Below, piece after piece: positions 32,572-42,218 of a DNA stretch of 64,000 nt. Each line of letters opens with the position of its first letter. Position 1 is the first letter of the stretch. The DNA is from RPQJ01 sp041910015 (GTDB lineage Bacteria; Pseudomonadota; Gammaproteobacteria; Steroidobacterales; Steroidobacteraceae): contig JAYRRR010000012.1 of NCBI GenBank assembly GCA_041910015.1, positions 12,515 through 76,514 on the forward strand. The letters run 5' to 3'. The position numbers were made by a program, and so were the translations under genes. The notes under the pieces are model-generated. The model saw nothing but the letters and a program-made list of their open reading frames with translations. It was not told where the DNA came from and searched no databases.

Positions 32572-35277
32572 TCACTCCTTGATCGCGGTGTTGATGTCCA
32601 GCGCGACCAACCTCAGCAGTTCTTCGTCGTCCATTTCGGTCAGGTTCAGTTCCGCGCCGCCTTCGAGCAGCTCGTGCGAGAGCTGCTTTTTCGACTCGAT
32701 GAGTTCGTCGATCCTTTCCTCGACGGTGCCCCGGCACAGGAACTTGTGGACCAGCACGTTCTTCGTCTGCCCGATGCGAAACGCGCGGTCCGTGGCCTGG
32801 TTCTCGACCGCCGGGTTCCACCAGCGGTCGAAGTGGATCACGTGCGAGGCTGCAGTGAGGTTCAGGCCCGACCCGCCGGCCTTGAGCGACAGGACGAAGA
32901 ACGGCACCAACTCGTCCTCCTGGAAGTGCCTGACCAGATCCTTGCGCTTCCTGACGTCGGTGTCGCCGTGGAGCACGAGCCCCGGCCGACCGAACACGCC
33001 GCCCAGGAACGAAGCGAGTGGCGCGGTCACCTCGCGGAACTGGGTGAACACCAGCGCCTTCTCCTGTTTGGCAGCGATCACCTCACCGAGCTCGCGCAGG
33101 CGCGCCCACTTGCCGCTGTCGCCCTCGGCCCATGCCCCGTCGCCCAGCCACTGCGAGGGGTGGTTGCAGATCTGCTTGAAGCGCATCAGGAAGGCGAGCA
33201 CCAGGCCCCGGCGCTTGACCCCCTCGGCGTCGTCGAGGTGCCCGGCCAGTTCCTTGACCGCCTGCTGGTAGAGCGCCGCCTGCCTTCGGCTGAGCTGACA
33301 GAACGCCTTGACCTCGGCCTTGTCTGGCAGGTCTGCGATGACGTTCCGGTCGGTCTTGAGCCGGCGCAGGATGTATGGCCGCACGAGATCGCGCAGCGGG
33401 CCGTACGGGTTGGGCTTGTCGGCCAGCCGCTTCGTGTAGCTGGTGAACTCCTTGGCCGAACCGAGCAGGCCCGGATTGATGAAGTCGAAGATCGACCACA
33501 GATCGCCGAGCCGGTTCTCGATCGGCGTGCCGGTGAGCGCGATGCGCGCCCGCGCCGCGAGCTTTTTCGCGGCACGCGTTTGCCTGGCGTCCGGGTTCTT
33601 GATGGCCTGAGCCTCGTCGAGCACCGCGATGTTCCATTTGGTCGTCACGAGCCACGGGATGCGCAGGAGCGACCCGTAACTCGTGATCACGAGGTCGATG
33701 TCCCCGATGCGCGCACCGCCGATGGACTTCAGCTCGCTGGCCGTCATGGCCGAGGTGTGCGCGATCATCGCCTTCAGACTCGGCGCGAAACGCTCGATCT
33801 CGGCCGCCCAGTTGGCGAGGAGCGACACCGGCGCCACCAGGATGCTCGGGCGCCGGGAATCGCCCTGTGCTCGACGCAGGATGAGAAGGAGCGAAAGCAC
33901 CTGGATGGTCTTGCCGAGGCCCATGTCGTCGGCGAGGCAGGCACCGAGGCGCAGACGGGAGAGGAGATGCAGCCAACGGACTCCGACTTCCTGGTAGGGC
34001 CGCAATGCTCCTTTGAGCTCGCGGCCGGGGTTCACATTGGCAAGCTCGTCGGGAGAGCGCAGCCCCTGGAGCGCCTCGGCGAGCCACGGGCCGGCCACTA
34101 CCCTGGACCAGTCGAGATCGGAGCCGACGGTCGTACCGTTCCCGGCGATATCCGCGCCGGCGAGCATGCGCATCGCCTCCGCGAACGAGAGCCCGCTTTC
34201 GACCGCGAGTCGCTCGGCCTCCTGGAACCGATCCACCATCCGTTTGAGCCTCTCGCGGTCGACCTCGACCCACTGGCCGCGGATCAGGGCGAGGCCGTTC
34301 GCGCCCGCGAGGATCTCCTTCACTTCAGCCCGGGTCAGCGACTGGCCGTCGAGCGTGACTTCCATGCGAAAGTCGAGCAGCGCATGCGCCCCGAGTGCTG
34401 ATGGCGCCCTCGCTCCGACCGTGGCGGTCACCCGGGGTCGCGCCGGTCTTCCCGTGCGCCAATTGGCCGGCATGCGGACCACGACACCGGCGCGCTCCAG
34501 CTCCGCGACGTTGCCGAGAAGCCGGAACGCCTCCTGTGACGACCAGCGAAGCGGGTGGAAGATCTCGCCGGCATCGACCATCTGCTTCAGCCACGTGCAG
34601 CTCTCGGCGGCGCGCTGGACCGGCAGAAGAAGCGACAGGAGTCTGTCCTTGTTTGCCGTCCCGGCGTACTCGCGCAGGGCCTGACCGAGCGGAAGGTGCT
34701 GTGCCTTGCCGTGGCCCGAGAGACGGTGGGTGTAGGTGGCGAGAAAGGCGAAGGGCGCCTGCTCGTCCTTGCGGTTCTCGGCGAGGTTGAAGTGGACGCG
34801 ACCGACGACGTTCCATGCGGGATGCAACCGCTTCAGGAATTCCGGCAGCGCGAGCTTCGATTTCGCGTGCTCCGTGGCGAAGGCTTTGCCGGTTTCGAGC
34901 CATAGTTCCCGAAGCACGCCATCGGTCAGGTACTCGCCACCGGGCATCGGAGGTGATGCGGCGGCGAGCGTACCCAAGTCATCCGCAGGCGGCGGAAGAT
35001 CGGTCTCGAACTCGTCCGTGTCGGGTCTCGTGCAGAGCGCAGTGACGAAGCGGCCGCCGACCTCGCGCCAGTAGGCGAACACGGGAGGCATGGCCTGGCC
35101 GACTTCAGCAGCACCGAGATGCAGCAGACCGTGGCCGCTCCCGCGGTCGAATGCTGCGCGAATCCGTGCAGCCAGCGCCAGGTCGAGGGCCGGGGCGTCG
35201 TTCTGCGGCACGATCAAGAGCCGACCGTGGGGCGTGAGCGCCGGGGTGAGGCGAGTATCGGTCGCGTCGGCACTCAT
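32572..35277 (-). CDS. SNF2-family DEAD/DEAH-box helicase
   Basis: A 901-residue Swi2/Snf2 ATPase. The N-terminal 420 residues form the bacterial SNF2-associated region, rich in paired helices. The ATPase follows: motif I DDMGLGKT (450-457), motif Ia LVAPVSLLANW, motif II DEAQ (554-557), motif III LTGTPIENRLGDLWS, motif V LSLKAGGSGLNLTAA and motif VI QATDRAFRIGQT. All are intact, so it should translocate on double-stranded DNA or remodel protein-DNA complexes. Its partner SWIM gene is immediately downstream. About 315 bases separate its start from the next gene. Confidence 0.93.
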   Translation of the reverse strand: MSADATDTRLTPALTPHGRLLIVPQNDAPALDLALAARIRAAFDRGSGHGLLHLGAAEVGQAMPPVFAYWREVGGRFVTALCTRPDTDEFETDLPPPADDLGTLAAASPPMPGGEYLTDGVLRELWLETGKAFATEHAKSKLALPEFLKRLHPAWNVVGRVHFNLAENRKDEQAPFAFLATYTHRLSGHGKAQHLPLGQALREYAGTANKDRLLSLLLPVQRAAESCTWLKQMVDAGEIFHPLRWSSQEAFRLLGNVAELERAGVVVRMPANWRTGRPARPRVTATVGARAPSALGAHALLDFRMEVTLDGQSLTRAEVKEILAGANGLALIRGQWVEVDRERLKRMVDRFQEAERLAVESGLSFAEAMRMLAGADIAGNGTTVGSDLDWSRVVAGPWLAEALQGLRSPDELANVNPGRELKGALRPYQEVGVRWLHLLSRLRLGACLADDMGLGKTIQVLSLLLILRRAQGDSRRPSILVAPVSLLANWAAEIERFAPSLKAMIAHTSAMTASELKSIGGARIGDIDLVITSYGSLLRIPWLVTTKWNIAVLDEAQAIKNPDARQTRAAKKLAARARIALTGTPIENRLGDLWSIFDFINPGLLGSAKEFTSYTKRLADKPNPYGPLRDLVRPYILRRLKTDRNVIADLPDKAEVKAFCQLSRRQAALYQQAVKELAGHLDDAEGVKRRGLVLAFLMRFKQICNHPSQWLGDGAWAEGDSGKWARLRELGEVIAAKQEKALVFTQFREVTAPLASFLGGVFGRPGLVLHGDTDVRKRKDLVRHFQEDELVPFFVLSLKAGGSGLNLTAASHVIHFDRWWNPAVENQATDRAFRIGQTKNVLVHKFLCRGTVEERIDELIESKKQLSHELLEGGAELNLTEMDDEELLRLVALDINTAIKE

Positions 35278-35593
35278 GTCTGGTCGTCCTCATGTCTGCC
35301 CATGGTCACCGGCTGCCAGGCGAGGCATGGCTTCAGGCGCTGCGGTGGGGCACGGCTTCGGACACCTCGTGGTCAAGCAGACCGACCACGTATCCCCGGA
35401 TCGTCGTGTCGGGAAGACAGGAATTTCAAAGCCCATCTCCACGCCAGTGTAGCCGGAATGCGGGGTGCTCACGGCGCCGATACCGAGGCTTTCTGTCGCA
35501 GTCGCGCGGTGTCCCGCTGTCGCGCCTTGCGCCGGTCAATACGATGGCGGTGCAGTTGTGTACCATCGGGCGACACGCCAGGGGGTGCACGCC
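35278..35593. other. Intergenic stretch between divergent genes
   Basis: A 316-base region upstream of both the SNF2 gene (leftward) and the secreted protein gene at 35594 (rightward). Short open frames exist on both strands, but none has a Shine-Dalgarno site or a recognisable protein. It should contain the two promoters; I could not identify convincing -35/-10 pairs. Confidence 0.5.
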
Positions 35594-36511
35594 ATGGACA
35601 GCACGCTGCGATTCGCTCTTGCCCTGTTGCTGGTTTCGTGGGCCCCGGCATTCAGCCAGGGCGTACCGCCAGGCTTCGTGGAGGTGAAACCCGTCTCCCG
35701 GTCGGTGGTCCAGCCACCGACGCTACGGCTCGCGTCGGGGCGCTTTTTCACCTATGCGCTGCCACCCGGGTGGCGCGTCGGCGAAGACGGCCAGTTCGCG
35801 CTCACCCTCCTGGCGCCTGACAACAAGGCAATCACGGTGATGGTGGGCAATGCCGGCATGCCGCCTGGGTATTCGCCGGCGCAGTTCGCGTACGAGAAAT
35901 TGATGGCACTGCGACCGGAAGGACTGCAGTTCGGGAATCCCCAGCAGGCCCGGCCCGTCACGGGTTTCACTCAGGCCTGGGAATTTCCGGTGAGTTACCG
36001 CATCAACGGCGCCCCCTGCCGTGGCGTGGTCAAGGTGCACGTGGCACCGGCCTACGACACCGCCGTGTTCGCGATGACGGCGGCCCTCTCGGACGCCGGT
36101 CAATGGGCAGGCTACGCTTCCTGGCTGCCCCTGGTGGCGGAGCAGATCTCCGCAAGCAATGGCGCCGCCTTCGGCATGCGCGGCGTGATGGCGCAGAACC
36201 TGCACAACTCGCGCGAATACGCGGAGGCTGCCCGTCAGTATCGCGACTGGTCGCAGAAGAACTGGCAGGGCGTGACCGACGCGCGCAACGCTTCGCAGGA
36301 TCGGAACAACCAGCAGTTCCGCGAGAACCTCGGCGCCATACAGACCTACGGTAACCCCTATGACGCACGCACGCCCGTCGAGCTGCCGAGTAGCCACCGC
36401 CACTACTGGATCAACGAGCACGGTACCATCCTCGGCACCAATGATCCGGGCATCAACCCCAACAGCGGTTCGACGAATGACTGGCGGCGCATGCCGCAGA
36501 CGGTGCCCTGA
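35594..36511 (+). CDS. Hypothetical exported protein
   Basis: A 305-residue protein with a signal peptide (MDSTLRFALALLLVSWAPAFS). The mature part begins with a beta-rich unit containing YALPPGWRVGEDGQFALTLLAPDNKAITVMVGNAG, similar in shape to PsbP/DUF1795-like domains. A helical stretch (NSREYAEAARQYRDWSQKNWQG) follows, then a C-terminal module SSHRHYWINEHGTILGTNDPGINPNSG that resembles repeats seen in other exported bacterial proteins. AGGGGG at 35580-35585 supports ATG 35594. Monocistronic; function unknown. Confidence 0.72.
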   Translation: MDSTLRFALALLLVSWAPAFSQGVPPGFVEVKPVSRSVVQPPTLRLASGRFFTYALPPGWRVGEDGQFALTLLAPDNKAITVMVGNAGMPPGYSPAQFAYEKLMALRPEGLQFGNPQQARPVTGFTQAWEFPVSYRINGAPCRGVVKVHVAPAYDTAVFAMTAALSDAGQWAGYASWLPLVAEQISASNGAAFGMRGVMAQNLHNSREYAEAARQYRDWSQKNWQGVTDARNASQDRNNQQFRENLGAIQTYGNPYDARTPVELPSSHRHYWINEHGTILGTNDPGINPNSGSTNDWRRMPQTVP

Positions 36512-36605
36512 TCGCGGGCCGGGTACGCGGATCAAGTTGTGATGCGCGCCGGTTGAGCACAATGGCGCCCGGACCACGCAAGGCGATGCCGAAGGAGTAT
36601 TCCGC

Positions 36606-37502
36606 GTGCAGTTGGGTAAGGTGGTGGAAGTCTGGCGATATCCGGTCAAGAGCATGGGGGGCGAAGTCGTCGCTGAGGCGCGGGTGGACATCAACGGCCT
36701 GGCGGGTGATCGTCATTGGGCGGTGATCGACGGCGACGCTCAGGAGATCCGCAGCGCCAAGCGCTGGCCCCAGTTGCTCAGCCATTGTGCGCGCTATGTC
36801 GGAGCAAGCACGCCGACGTCCCATGACTACGCTGCAGCGGTAGCGCCGGTGGAGATCATGGCTGCGGACGGCCGCAGGCTCGAAAGCACTGCGCCAGACC
36901 GGGACACCGAGCTCAGCCGCTGGATGCAGCGCAAGGTGCGCCTGAGTCCGCGCCAGCCCGCCCAGGATCGCGACCACTACCGGCTGGCCCGGGCGCGCAC
37001 CGCGGAATCGCTGGCTGCCGAGCTGGAGCTGCAGGCGGCCGAAGCGCTACCGGATTTCAGCGTCGTGTCGGAACCGGCGGCCGTCTACATGCAGGACCTC
37101 ACCGACTGCGCCACGCCGCCGGGCAGCTATGTCGATGTCTTTCCGCTGCATCTGGTGAGCCGCAATTCACTGGCATGGCTCGGCGACCGCAGCGGCCTGG
37201 ATACCGACGTGCGCCGCTTTCGTCCCAACCTGCTGATCGATATCGATGACATCGGCGCGGAACGCGGCGAGGATGCCTGGATCGGCTGGCAGATCGCGAT
37301 CGGCGATGCGCGCTTGCGCATCGACTCGCAGACGATCCGCTGCGCCATGCCGGGCCGGGCCCAGCCACTGTTCGGACTCGCTTCGCAGCCAATGCTGGTG
37401 CGTGCGCTGGTGCAGCACTGTCAGCGGCTGTTCGGCGTCAACGTCATCGTCGAACACGCCGGTGTGATCCGCGCTGGCGACCCGATCCTGCGCATCGCCT
37501 GA
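36606..37502 (+). CDS. MOSC-domain protein (YcbX/mARC-like)
   Basis: A 298-residue protein with an N-terminal MOSC beta-barrel (VVEVWRYPVKSMGGE, GLAGDRHWAVID) and a C-terminal MOSC core (DVFPLHLVSRNSLAWL, RRFRPNLLIDIDD and QTIRCAMPG, with the Cys expected to ligate molybdenum). Family proteins bind molybdenum cofactor and reduce N-hydroxylated or S-oxidised compounds, often with an electron-transfer partner that is absent here. The start is GTG 36606, with AAGGAG about nine bases upstream. It is convergent with the SnoaL-like gene. Confidence 0.86.
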   Translation: MQLGKVVEVWRYPVKSMGGEVVAEARVDINGLAGDRHWAVIDGDAQEIRSAKRWPQLLSHCARYVGASTPTSHDYAAAVAPVEIMAADGRRLESTAPDRDTELSRWMQRKVRLSPRQPAQDRDHYRLARARTAESLAAELELQAAEALPDFSVVSEPAAVYMQDLTDCATPPGSYVDVFPLHLVSRNSLAWLGDRSGLDTDVRRFRPNLLIDIDDIGAERGEDAWIGWQIAIGDARLRIDSQTIRCAMPGRAQPLFGLASQPMLVRALVQHCQRLFGVNVIVEHAGVIRAGDPILRIA

Positions 37503-37563
37503 GCACGCCACACGGGGTCCGGACGACGCGCAGGCGGCTCTTCCCCGCGGCGTCGGTTCGGTG

Positions 37564-38139
37564 TTACGGGCAATGGCGCATGAGCGTGGGATCGTAGGTC
37601 TCCACCTTCTCGAAGGTGGGGTGGCCCTGCATCCACGAGATCTTCCATTGACCCTTTTCTTTCACGAACTGGTAGAAGTGCTGTCCTTCGACGTGGTGCC
37701 GGGTGAGGGGGCCATATTTCCCGTCGTAACCGAAGTGCATGAAGTAGTCCCCGCCCTCGGCCCGGTTTCCGCTCACCTGCACCTTGACGTTGGAGATGCT
37801 GCTGAAGGAGCACTTCTCCGACGTGAAGACTCCATAGATGAACATTTTCCGGATGTTCTCGTGCCCGACGACATTGGGGTAGCCGTAGGCCGAGAGGTCG
37901 TACACCGCATTCGTGGCGAAGATGGACATCATCTGGTCGATGTTCTTGCTGTCGACCGCCCAGGCGTACGTCGTCGTGAGCTTCGCGATCTCAGCCTCGT
38001 CGTGCGCCGTCGTGACTCGGTTCCTGTCGGAATCGTGATTCGCCTGCGAGCCCTGGTCGTGGGCCAGGCTCGGTGCAGGCACGACGTGCAGCAAGGCGGC
38101 GAGGGCCGCCGACGCGAGAACGGAGGAACTGCGGTTCAT
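37564..38139 (-). CDS. Exported SnoaL/NTF2-like protein
   Basis: A 191-residue protein with a signal peptide (NRSSSVLASAALAALLHVVPAPSLA) and a SnoaL-type NTF2 fold of about 130 residues. Landmarks are ITKLTTTYAWAVDSKN-like opening (here IAKLTTTYAWAVDSKNIDQM), GHENIRKMF and the terminal WKISWMQGHPTFEKVE. The fold hosts isomerases, dehydratases and binding proteins, including ketosteroid isomerase; export to the periplasm is unusual for the enzymatic members. ATG 38137-38139 begins the signal peptide. Substrate unknown. Confidence 0.8.
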   Translation of the reverse strand: MNRSSSVLASAALAALLHVVPAPSLAHDQGSQANHDSDRNRVTTAHDEAEIAKLTTTYAWAVDSKNIDQMMSIFATNAVYDLSAYGYPNVVGHENIRKMFIYGVFTSEKCSFSSISNVKVQVSGNRAEGGDYFMHFGYDGKYGPLTRHHVEGQHFYQFVKEKGQWKISWMQGHPTFEKVETYDPTLMRHCP

Positions 38140-38411
38140 GGGGTTCTTCTCCCTTTTGGGTGGCCACGCGGCCTGTCCCGGACGGACCGCAAGGGTCCGA
38201 GGATGCTCAGTCCTTTGTTTCGCCGATGTCAAGAGTATTTTCACGCATCCAGGACCTCCTCGGGCTCGTCGGCCCTCCTCGAGCCCCGGGCACTTCCTGA
38301 CGATCCAGTATAGTCACCCGGCACGCGACCGGTGAGGAGACCTCCCGGGGGCATGCAAGTGCACGCGGCGATGCAGGGCATGGTCGCCCCGTGGGGCAAA
38401 CAGTGGGTTGC

Positions 38412-39179
38412 ATGGAGAAGGCATTGACGCAACGTTTCGACGGGAAGATTGCGCTGATCACCGGCGCGGCATCGGGCATGGGACGAGCCACGGCATTGCG
38501 CATGGGCGGCGAGGGTGCGCGCGTGCTATGCGCCGACGTCAATGGCGCAGGCGCCGGGGCCACGGCCAAGGCGATTGTCGATACCGGCGGCGATGCTCTT
38601 GCCGCAACTGCCGACATTGGTGACCCCGCACAGTGTCGCGCGCTGGTGGCCCGAGCGGTCGAGGTCTGGGGCGGTCTCGACATTCTCTGCAACGTGGCCG
38701 GTCTCGGCGGCCTCAAGACCGTGCAGGAGGAGACACCGGAGGCATGGCAGCGGATGTTCGCCGTCAATGTGCATGGCCCGTTCTACCTGAGCCAGGCAGC
38801 GCTGCCCCAGCTGCTGGCGCGGCGCGGCAACATCGTCAACGTGGCCTCGACGGCCGGCCTCATGGGCCAGGCCTACATGGCGGCCTATACCGCCTCCAAG
38901 CACGCACTGGTCGGGCTGACCCGCGCGATGGCCGTGGAATTCGGTCGCAAGGGAATCAGGATCAATGCGGTCTGCCCGGGTGGCACCGCCACGCCTTTTC
39001 TGCAGCAATTCAAGATTCCCGAAAATGCCGAACTGGACCTGATCGGTCGCCTCGCCCTGCGGCCCGACTATTCGGCGCCGGAGGACATCGCCAACATGAT
39101 CTGCTTCGTGGCCTCCGCCGAGGCCGAGTTCGTCAATGGCTCGCTCATTTCGGTCGACGGCGGGGTGGTGGCGGCATAG
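38412..39179 (+). CDS. Short-chain dehydrogenase/reductase
   Basis: A 255-residue classical SDR. The cofactor loop is TGAASGMG and the central NVAG is present. Catalytic residues lie in VASTAGLMGQAYMAAYTASKHAL (Ser, then Tyr-x3-Lys). CADVN, with Asp after the second strand, favours NAD(H). GGxxxxPG-type (CPGGTATPF) and the C-terminal VDGG are intact. It oxidises or reduces a secondary alcohol or ketone; hydroxysteroid or hydroxyacyl-CoA substrates would fit. GTG 38391 is an alternative start. It is ten bases upstream of the flavin oxidoreductase, so they form one operon with the CoA ligase likely next. Confidence 0.9.
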   Translation: MEKALTQRFDGKIALITGAASGMGRATALRMGGEGARVLCADVNGAGAGATAKAIVDTGGDALAATADIGDPAQCRALVARAVEVWGGLDILCNVAGLGGLKTVQEETPEAWQRMFAVNVHGPFYLSQAALPQLLARRGNIVNVASTAGLMGQAYMAAYTASKHALVGLTRAMAVEFGRKGIRINAVCPGGTATPFLQQFKIPENAELDLIGRLALRPDYSAPEDIANMICFVASAEAEFVNGSLISVDGGVVAA

Positions 39180-39188
39180 GCGCAAGCG

Positions 39189-40166
39189 ATGGCACAGTGG
39201 ATCCTGCGCCTGGACTTGCGGTCGCCGGCGTTTGCCGGCGAGAACCGGACCCTCTTTCGCATCGGTCTGGACATGGCCGCCTTTGCCGACGAGATCGGTT
39301 TCGACACGTGCATGCTTTCGGAGCACCACGGTTCGAACGATGGCTATCTGCCCTCGCCGCTGGTCTATGGCGCTGCCGTTGCGGCACGTACGCATCGGCT
39401 CACTGTGTCGATCTCTGCCCTGATCCTGCCGCTGCACGACCCCCTGCGCGTCGCCGAGGATGCGGCGGTGCTCGATCACGTCGCGCAGGGAAGACTCAAA
39501 CTCGTGCTGGTGGCCGGTTTCCTGCCGACCGAATTCGAGATGTTCGAGCAGCCGATTGAACGGCGCGGCACCCTGCTCGAGGAGCATGTCGAAGTATTGC
39601 GTCAAGCCTGGCGTGGCGAACCTTTCGAATACCGGGGGCGAACAGTGCGGGTGACGCCCCGGCCGTGGCGGCCATCCGGCCCGCCCCTGTTGCTGGGAGG
39701 TGCGACACCACTGGCGGCACGGCGCGCCGCGCGTTGCGGCGATGGCTTCGTTCCCGGCATGGGCGGGCTCTACGAAATCTATGCGGCGGCCTGCGCGGAG
39801 GCCGGCAAGCCCAGCGCGCCCGCCCCGGTGTTCGGCCCGCTGGCGGTCTTCGTCAGCGAAGACCCGGACGCCACGTGGCGGCGCATCGCGCCTCACGCAT
39901 TGCACGAGACGAACAGTTATGCGCGATGGTATGCCGAGGGGGCCATTCCCGGTCCGTACGGCCACTTCGACGACGCGGACAGCCTGCGGGCAACCGGCCT
40001 CTACCCGGTACTGACGCCCGCCCAATGCGTCGACCTCGCGCGCCAGTTGGGGCCACAGGGCCAGATGTTCATCCATCCGCTGCTCGCCGGCCTGGAACCG
40101 GCCATCGGCTGGGAAACCTTGCGACTGCTGCGGGACCAGGTCATGCCTGCCCTCACCGGGCAATGA
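39189..40166 (+). CDS. LLM-class flavin-dependent oxidoreductase
   Basis: A 325-residue luciferase-like monooxygenase with a TIM-barrel fold. Landmarks are AAFADEIGFDTCMLSEHHGSNDGYLPSP, RLTVSISALILPLHDPLRVAEDAAVLDHVAQGRLKLVLVAG and PLLLGGATPLAARRAARCGDGFVPG. It uses reduced FMN or F420. The HH pair in SEHHG is typical of the FMN-dependent alkanal or ketone monooxygenase subgroup. The gene starts nine bases after the SDR, so an alcohol-to-ketone-to-ester route is conceivable. The flavin reductase that would supply FMNH2 is not adjacent. Confidence 0.87.
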   Translation: MAQWILRLDLRSPAFAGENRTLFRIGLDMAAFADEIGFDTCMLSEHHGSNDGYLPSPLVYGAAVAARTHRLTVSISALILPLHDPLRVAEDAAVLDHVAQGRLKLVLVAGFLPTEFEMFEQPIERRGTLLEEHVEVLRQAWRGEPFEYRGRTVRVTPRPWRPSGPPLLLGGATPLAARRAARCGDGFVPGMGGLYEIYAAACAEAGKPSAPAPVFGPLAVFVSEDPDATWRRIAPHALHETNSYARWYAEGAIPGPYGHFDDADSLRATGLYPVLTPAQCVDLARQLGPQGQMFIHPLLAGLEPAIGWETLRLLRDQVMPALTGQ

Positions 40167-40410
40167 CGGTCATTGCAAGGTGCGGCTGAGGTCACGTTGA
40201 TCGTGAACAGTCGTTGCGCGGCATTCGCAATGAGTGACGAGGGGTTGCCAACCGGTCGGCGTCGGGAGCGGGCGCCATGACGTGCTCTCCGACCATTCAG
40301 CTGCAGCAAACGTGCGCGGCAAGTCGGACTGGGCGGGGTGTGGTCGCGACGTGCCACATCGTCAATCCTCGTCGCGCCGTCGGCGCTTTCCTCTCTCTTC
40401 GAGACTTCCC

Positions 40411-41943
40411 ATGGCAAAGATTCCGTACGTCCGCCTGATCCGCGAGTTCGCCGAACGTACGCCGGAGCGCACCATCATCGTGATCGAGGACGATTCGATC
40501 ACCTGTGCGCAGCTCGAGCGGCGCTCGAACCGGCTGGCACGGGCATTTGCCGCCCGAGGCGTGCGCGAGGGCGATTTCGTCTCGATCTGTCTGCCCAATT
40601 GCGACGAGTACTTCCATGCCTGCATCGCAGCCTGGAAGCTTGGCGCCGTGCCCAGTCCGCTCGCGCCAACCATGCCGCGCATGGAACGCGATGCATTGAT
40701 TGCCGAAGCCGATCCGGCGTTGATCGTGGGAGTGGACGAGCCGGTGGCGGGGCGTCGCACGTTGCCCGCCGGCTACGAACCCGGCCCGGAATTCTCCGAC
40801 GAGCCTGTGCCGGAAATCGTGGCGCCGCATGAACGGGCGATGGCATCGGGCGGCAGCACGGGGCGTCCGAAGCTGATCATTCCCGCAAATCCGGCGCTCT
40901 ACGACGCGGAACGGGCGATGTCGCTGTTCAAGCCCCGCAATGCCATGCTCGTGCCGGGCCCGCTGTATCACGCGGGCCCGTTCAGCGCCGCCTGGGGTGG
41001 AGTCTTTGCCGGTGGCAAGAGCGTGGTGATGCGTCGCTTCGATGCGCAGCGGTGCCTGCAACTCATCGAGCAGCACCGGGTCGACAAGGTGTTCTTCGTG
41101 CCGACGATGCTGAATCGCATCTGGCGCCTGCCGGAGAATGTGCGCAACCGCTACGACGTCTCCTCGCTCGAATACGTCGGCACGGGCGGGGCGCCATGCC
41201 CGCAGTGGCTGTTTCGCGCATGGATCGAGTGGCTCGGACCCGAGCGACTGTTCGAAGGCTACGGACCGAGCGAGCGCATCGGGCGCACCTTCATCACGGG
41301 CAGCGAATGGTTGCAGCACCCGGGCTCGGTCGGGCGCCCGATGGATGGCTGCCGCCTGAAAATCCTCGATGACGAGGGCCGTGAGCTGCCACGGGGTGAA
41401 GTCGGCGAAATCTACATGCTGCCACCCGGTGGCGCGGGCAGCACCTTCCACTATCGCGGTGCCGAGCGGCGTGTCACGGACGACGGCTGGGAATCGGTCG
41501 GCGACATGGGCTGGCTCGACGGGGACGGCTATCTCTACCTCGCCGACCGGCGCACCGACATGATTCTTTGCGGTGGGCGCAATGTGTACCCGGCGGAAAT
41601 CGAGGGCGCGCTCAACGCGCACCCGGCGGTCCGTGCGAGCGTGGTGATCGGCCTCCCGGACGACGATCTCGGCCAGCGCATCCATGCCATCGTCGAGGCC
41701 GACGACGTGGCTCTCTGCGATGAGGATCTGCGTGCGCATCTCGAGGCGCGTCTGGTGCGCTACAAGTGGCCGCACAGCTTCGAGTACGTGGCGCAGCCGC
41801 TGTTCAATGAAGCCGGCAAGGTGCGCCGCTCGGCACTGCGGGAGGAGCGGCAGGGGTGCCGCCGCCTGCCTGAGCGGTGCGCGACATCGCGCGCGGAAGG
41901 TGGCGAGGCATCGCCCCGTCCGCCATCACTCGGCGGCACGTAA
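40411..41943 (+). CDS. AMP-forming acid-CoA ligase
   Basis: A 510-residue ANL-family ligase. The P-loop is MASGGSTGRPKLI, unusually rich in Gly and lacking the canonical TSGTTG wording, as in bile-acid and related carboxylate-CoA ligases. Later motifs are EGYGPSERIG, DMGWLDGDGYLYLADRRTDMILCGGRNVYPAEIE and the C-terminal lysine region FNEAGKVRRSAL. It forms an acyl-adenylate and then the CoA thioester. ATG 40411 starts after 244 bases of non-coding sequence. The last 30 residues are poorly conserved-looking. Bile-acid-like substrates are suggested by the P-loop wording only. Confidence 0.87.
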   Translation: MAKIPYVRLIREFAERTPERTIIVIEDDSITCAQLERRSNRLARAFAARGVREGDFVSICLPNCDEYFHACIAAWKLGAVPSPLAPTMPRMERDALIAEADPALIVGVDEPVAGRRTLPAGYEPGPEFSDEPVPEIVAPHERAMASGGSTGRPKLIIPANPALYDAERAMSLFKPRNAMLVPGPLYHAGPFSAAWGGVFAGGKSVVMRRFDAQRCLQLIEQHRVDKVFFVPTMLNRIWRLPENVRNRYDVSSLEYVGTGGAPCPQWLFRAWIEWLGPERLFEGYGPSERIGRTFITGSEWLQHPGSVGRPMDGCRLKILDDEGRELPRGEVGEIYMLPPGGAGSTFHYRGAERRVTDDGWESVGDMGWLDGDGYLYLADRRTDMILCGGRNVYPAEIEGALNAHPAVRASVVIGLPDDDLGQRIHAIVEADDVALCDEDLRAHLEARLVRYKWPHSFEYVAQPLFNEAGKVRRSALREERQGCRRLPERCATSRAEGGEASPRPPSLGGT

Positions 41944-42218
41944 CCGGGGCTCGAAGGTGGCGATGGCCGGCTCGTCGGCCGCGCACCTCTCGGCGGCCAC
42001 CGGGGGCCAGCGAGCCCCGCACGCGGAGCCGCTGCGGGTCTGCAACCCTCCGGTCGAGATGCGCAGCCAGCGGATCGGCGCGACGCAGATCAGGCGGCTG
42101 CCGGCGTGACCCGGGCCCGGATGTTCCGGATCATGGGCGGGCCCGCCGCCCTGACGACGAACGTTCGCGAACTGCCTTGGCGGAACTTCGATCGGGTTCC
42201 CGCTACACTCGCACCCGC

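Noticed and set aside
21308..35277. DUF2075 protein, SNF2 helicase and SWIM protein considered as one known defence island
   Set aside because: They are 8 kb apart with housekeeping and regulatory genes between, and no methylase, phospholipase or other signature gene of DISARM, BREX or similar systems is present.
35290..35472. Small minus-strand frame upstream of the SNF2 gene
   Set aside because: Sixty codons with no Shine-Dalgarno site and no recognisable protein; it probably contains the SNF2 promoter.
38412..41943. SDR, CoA ligase, CaiB and SnoaL-like proteins considered as a bai (bile acid 7-dehydroxylation) operon
   Set aside because: The genes are scattered over 40 kb on both strands, the SnoaL-like protein is exported, and the flavin enzyme differs; resemblance is at superfamily level only.
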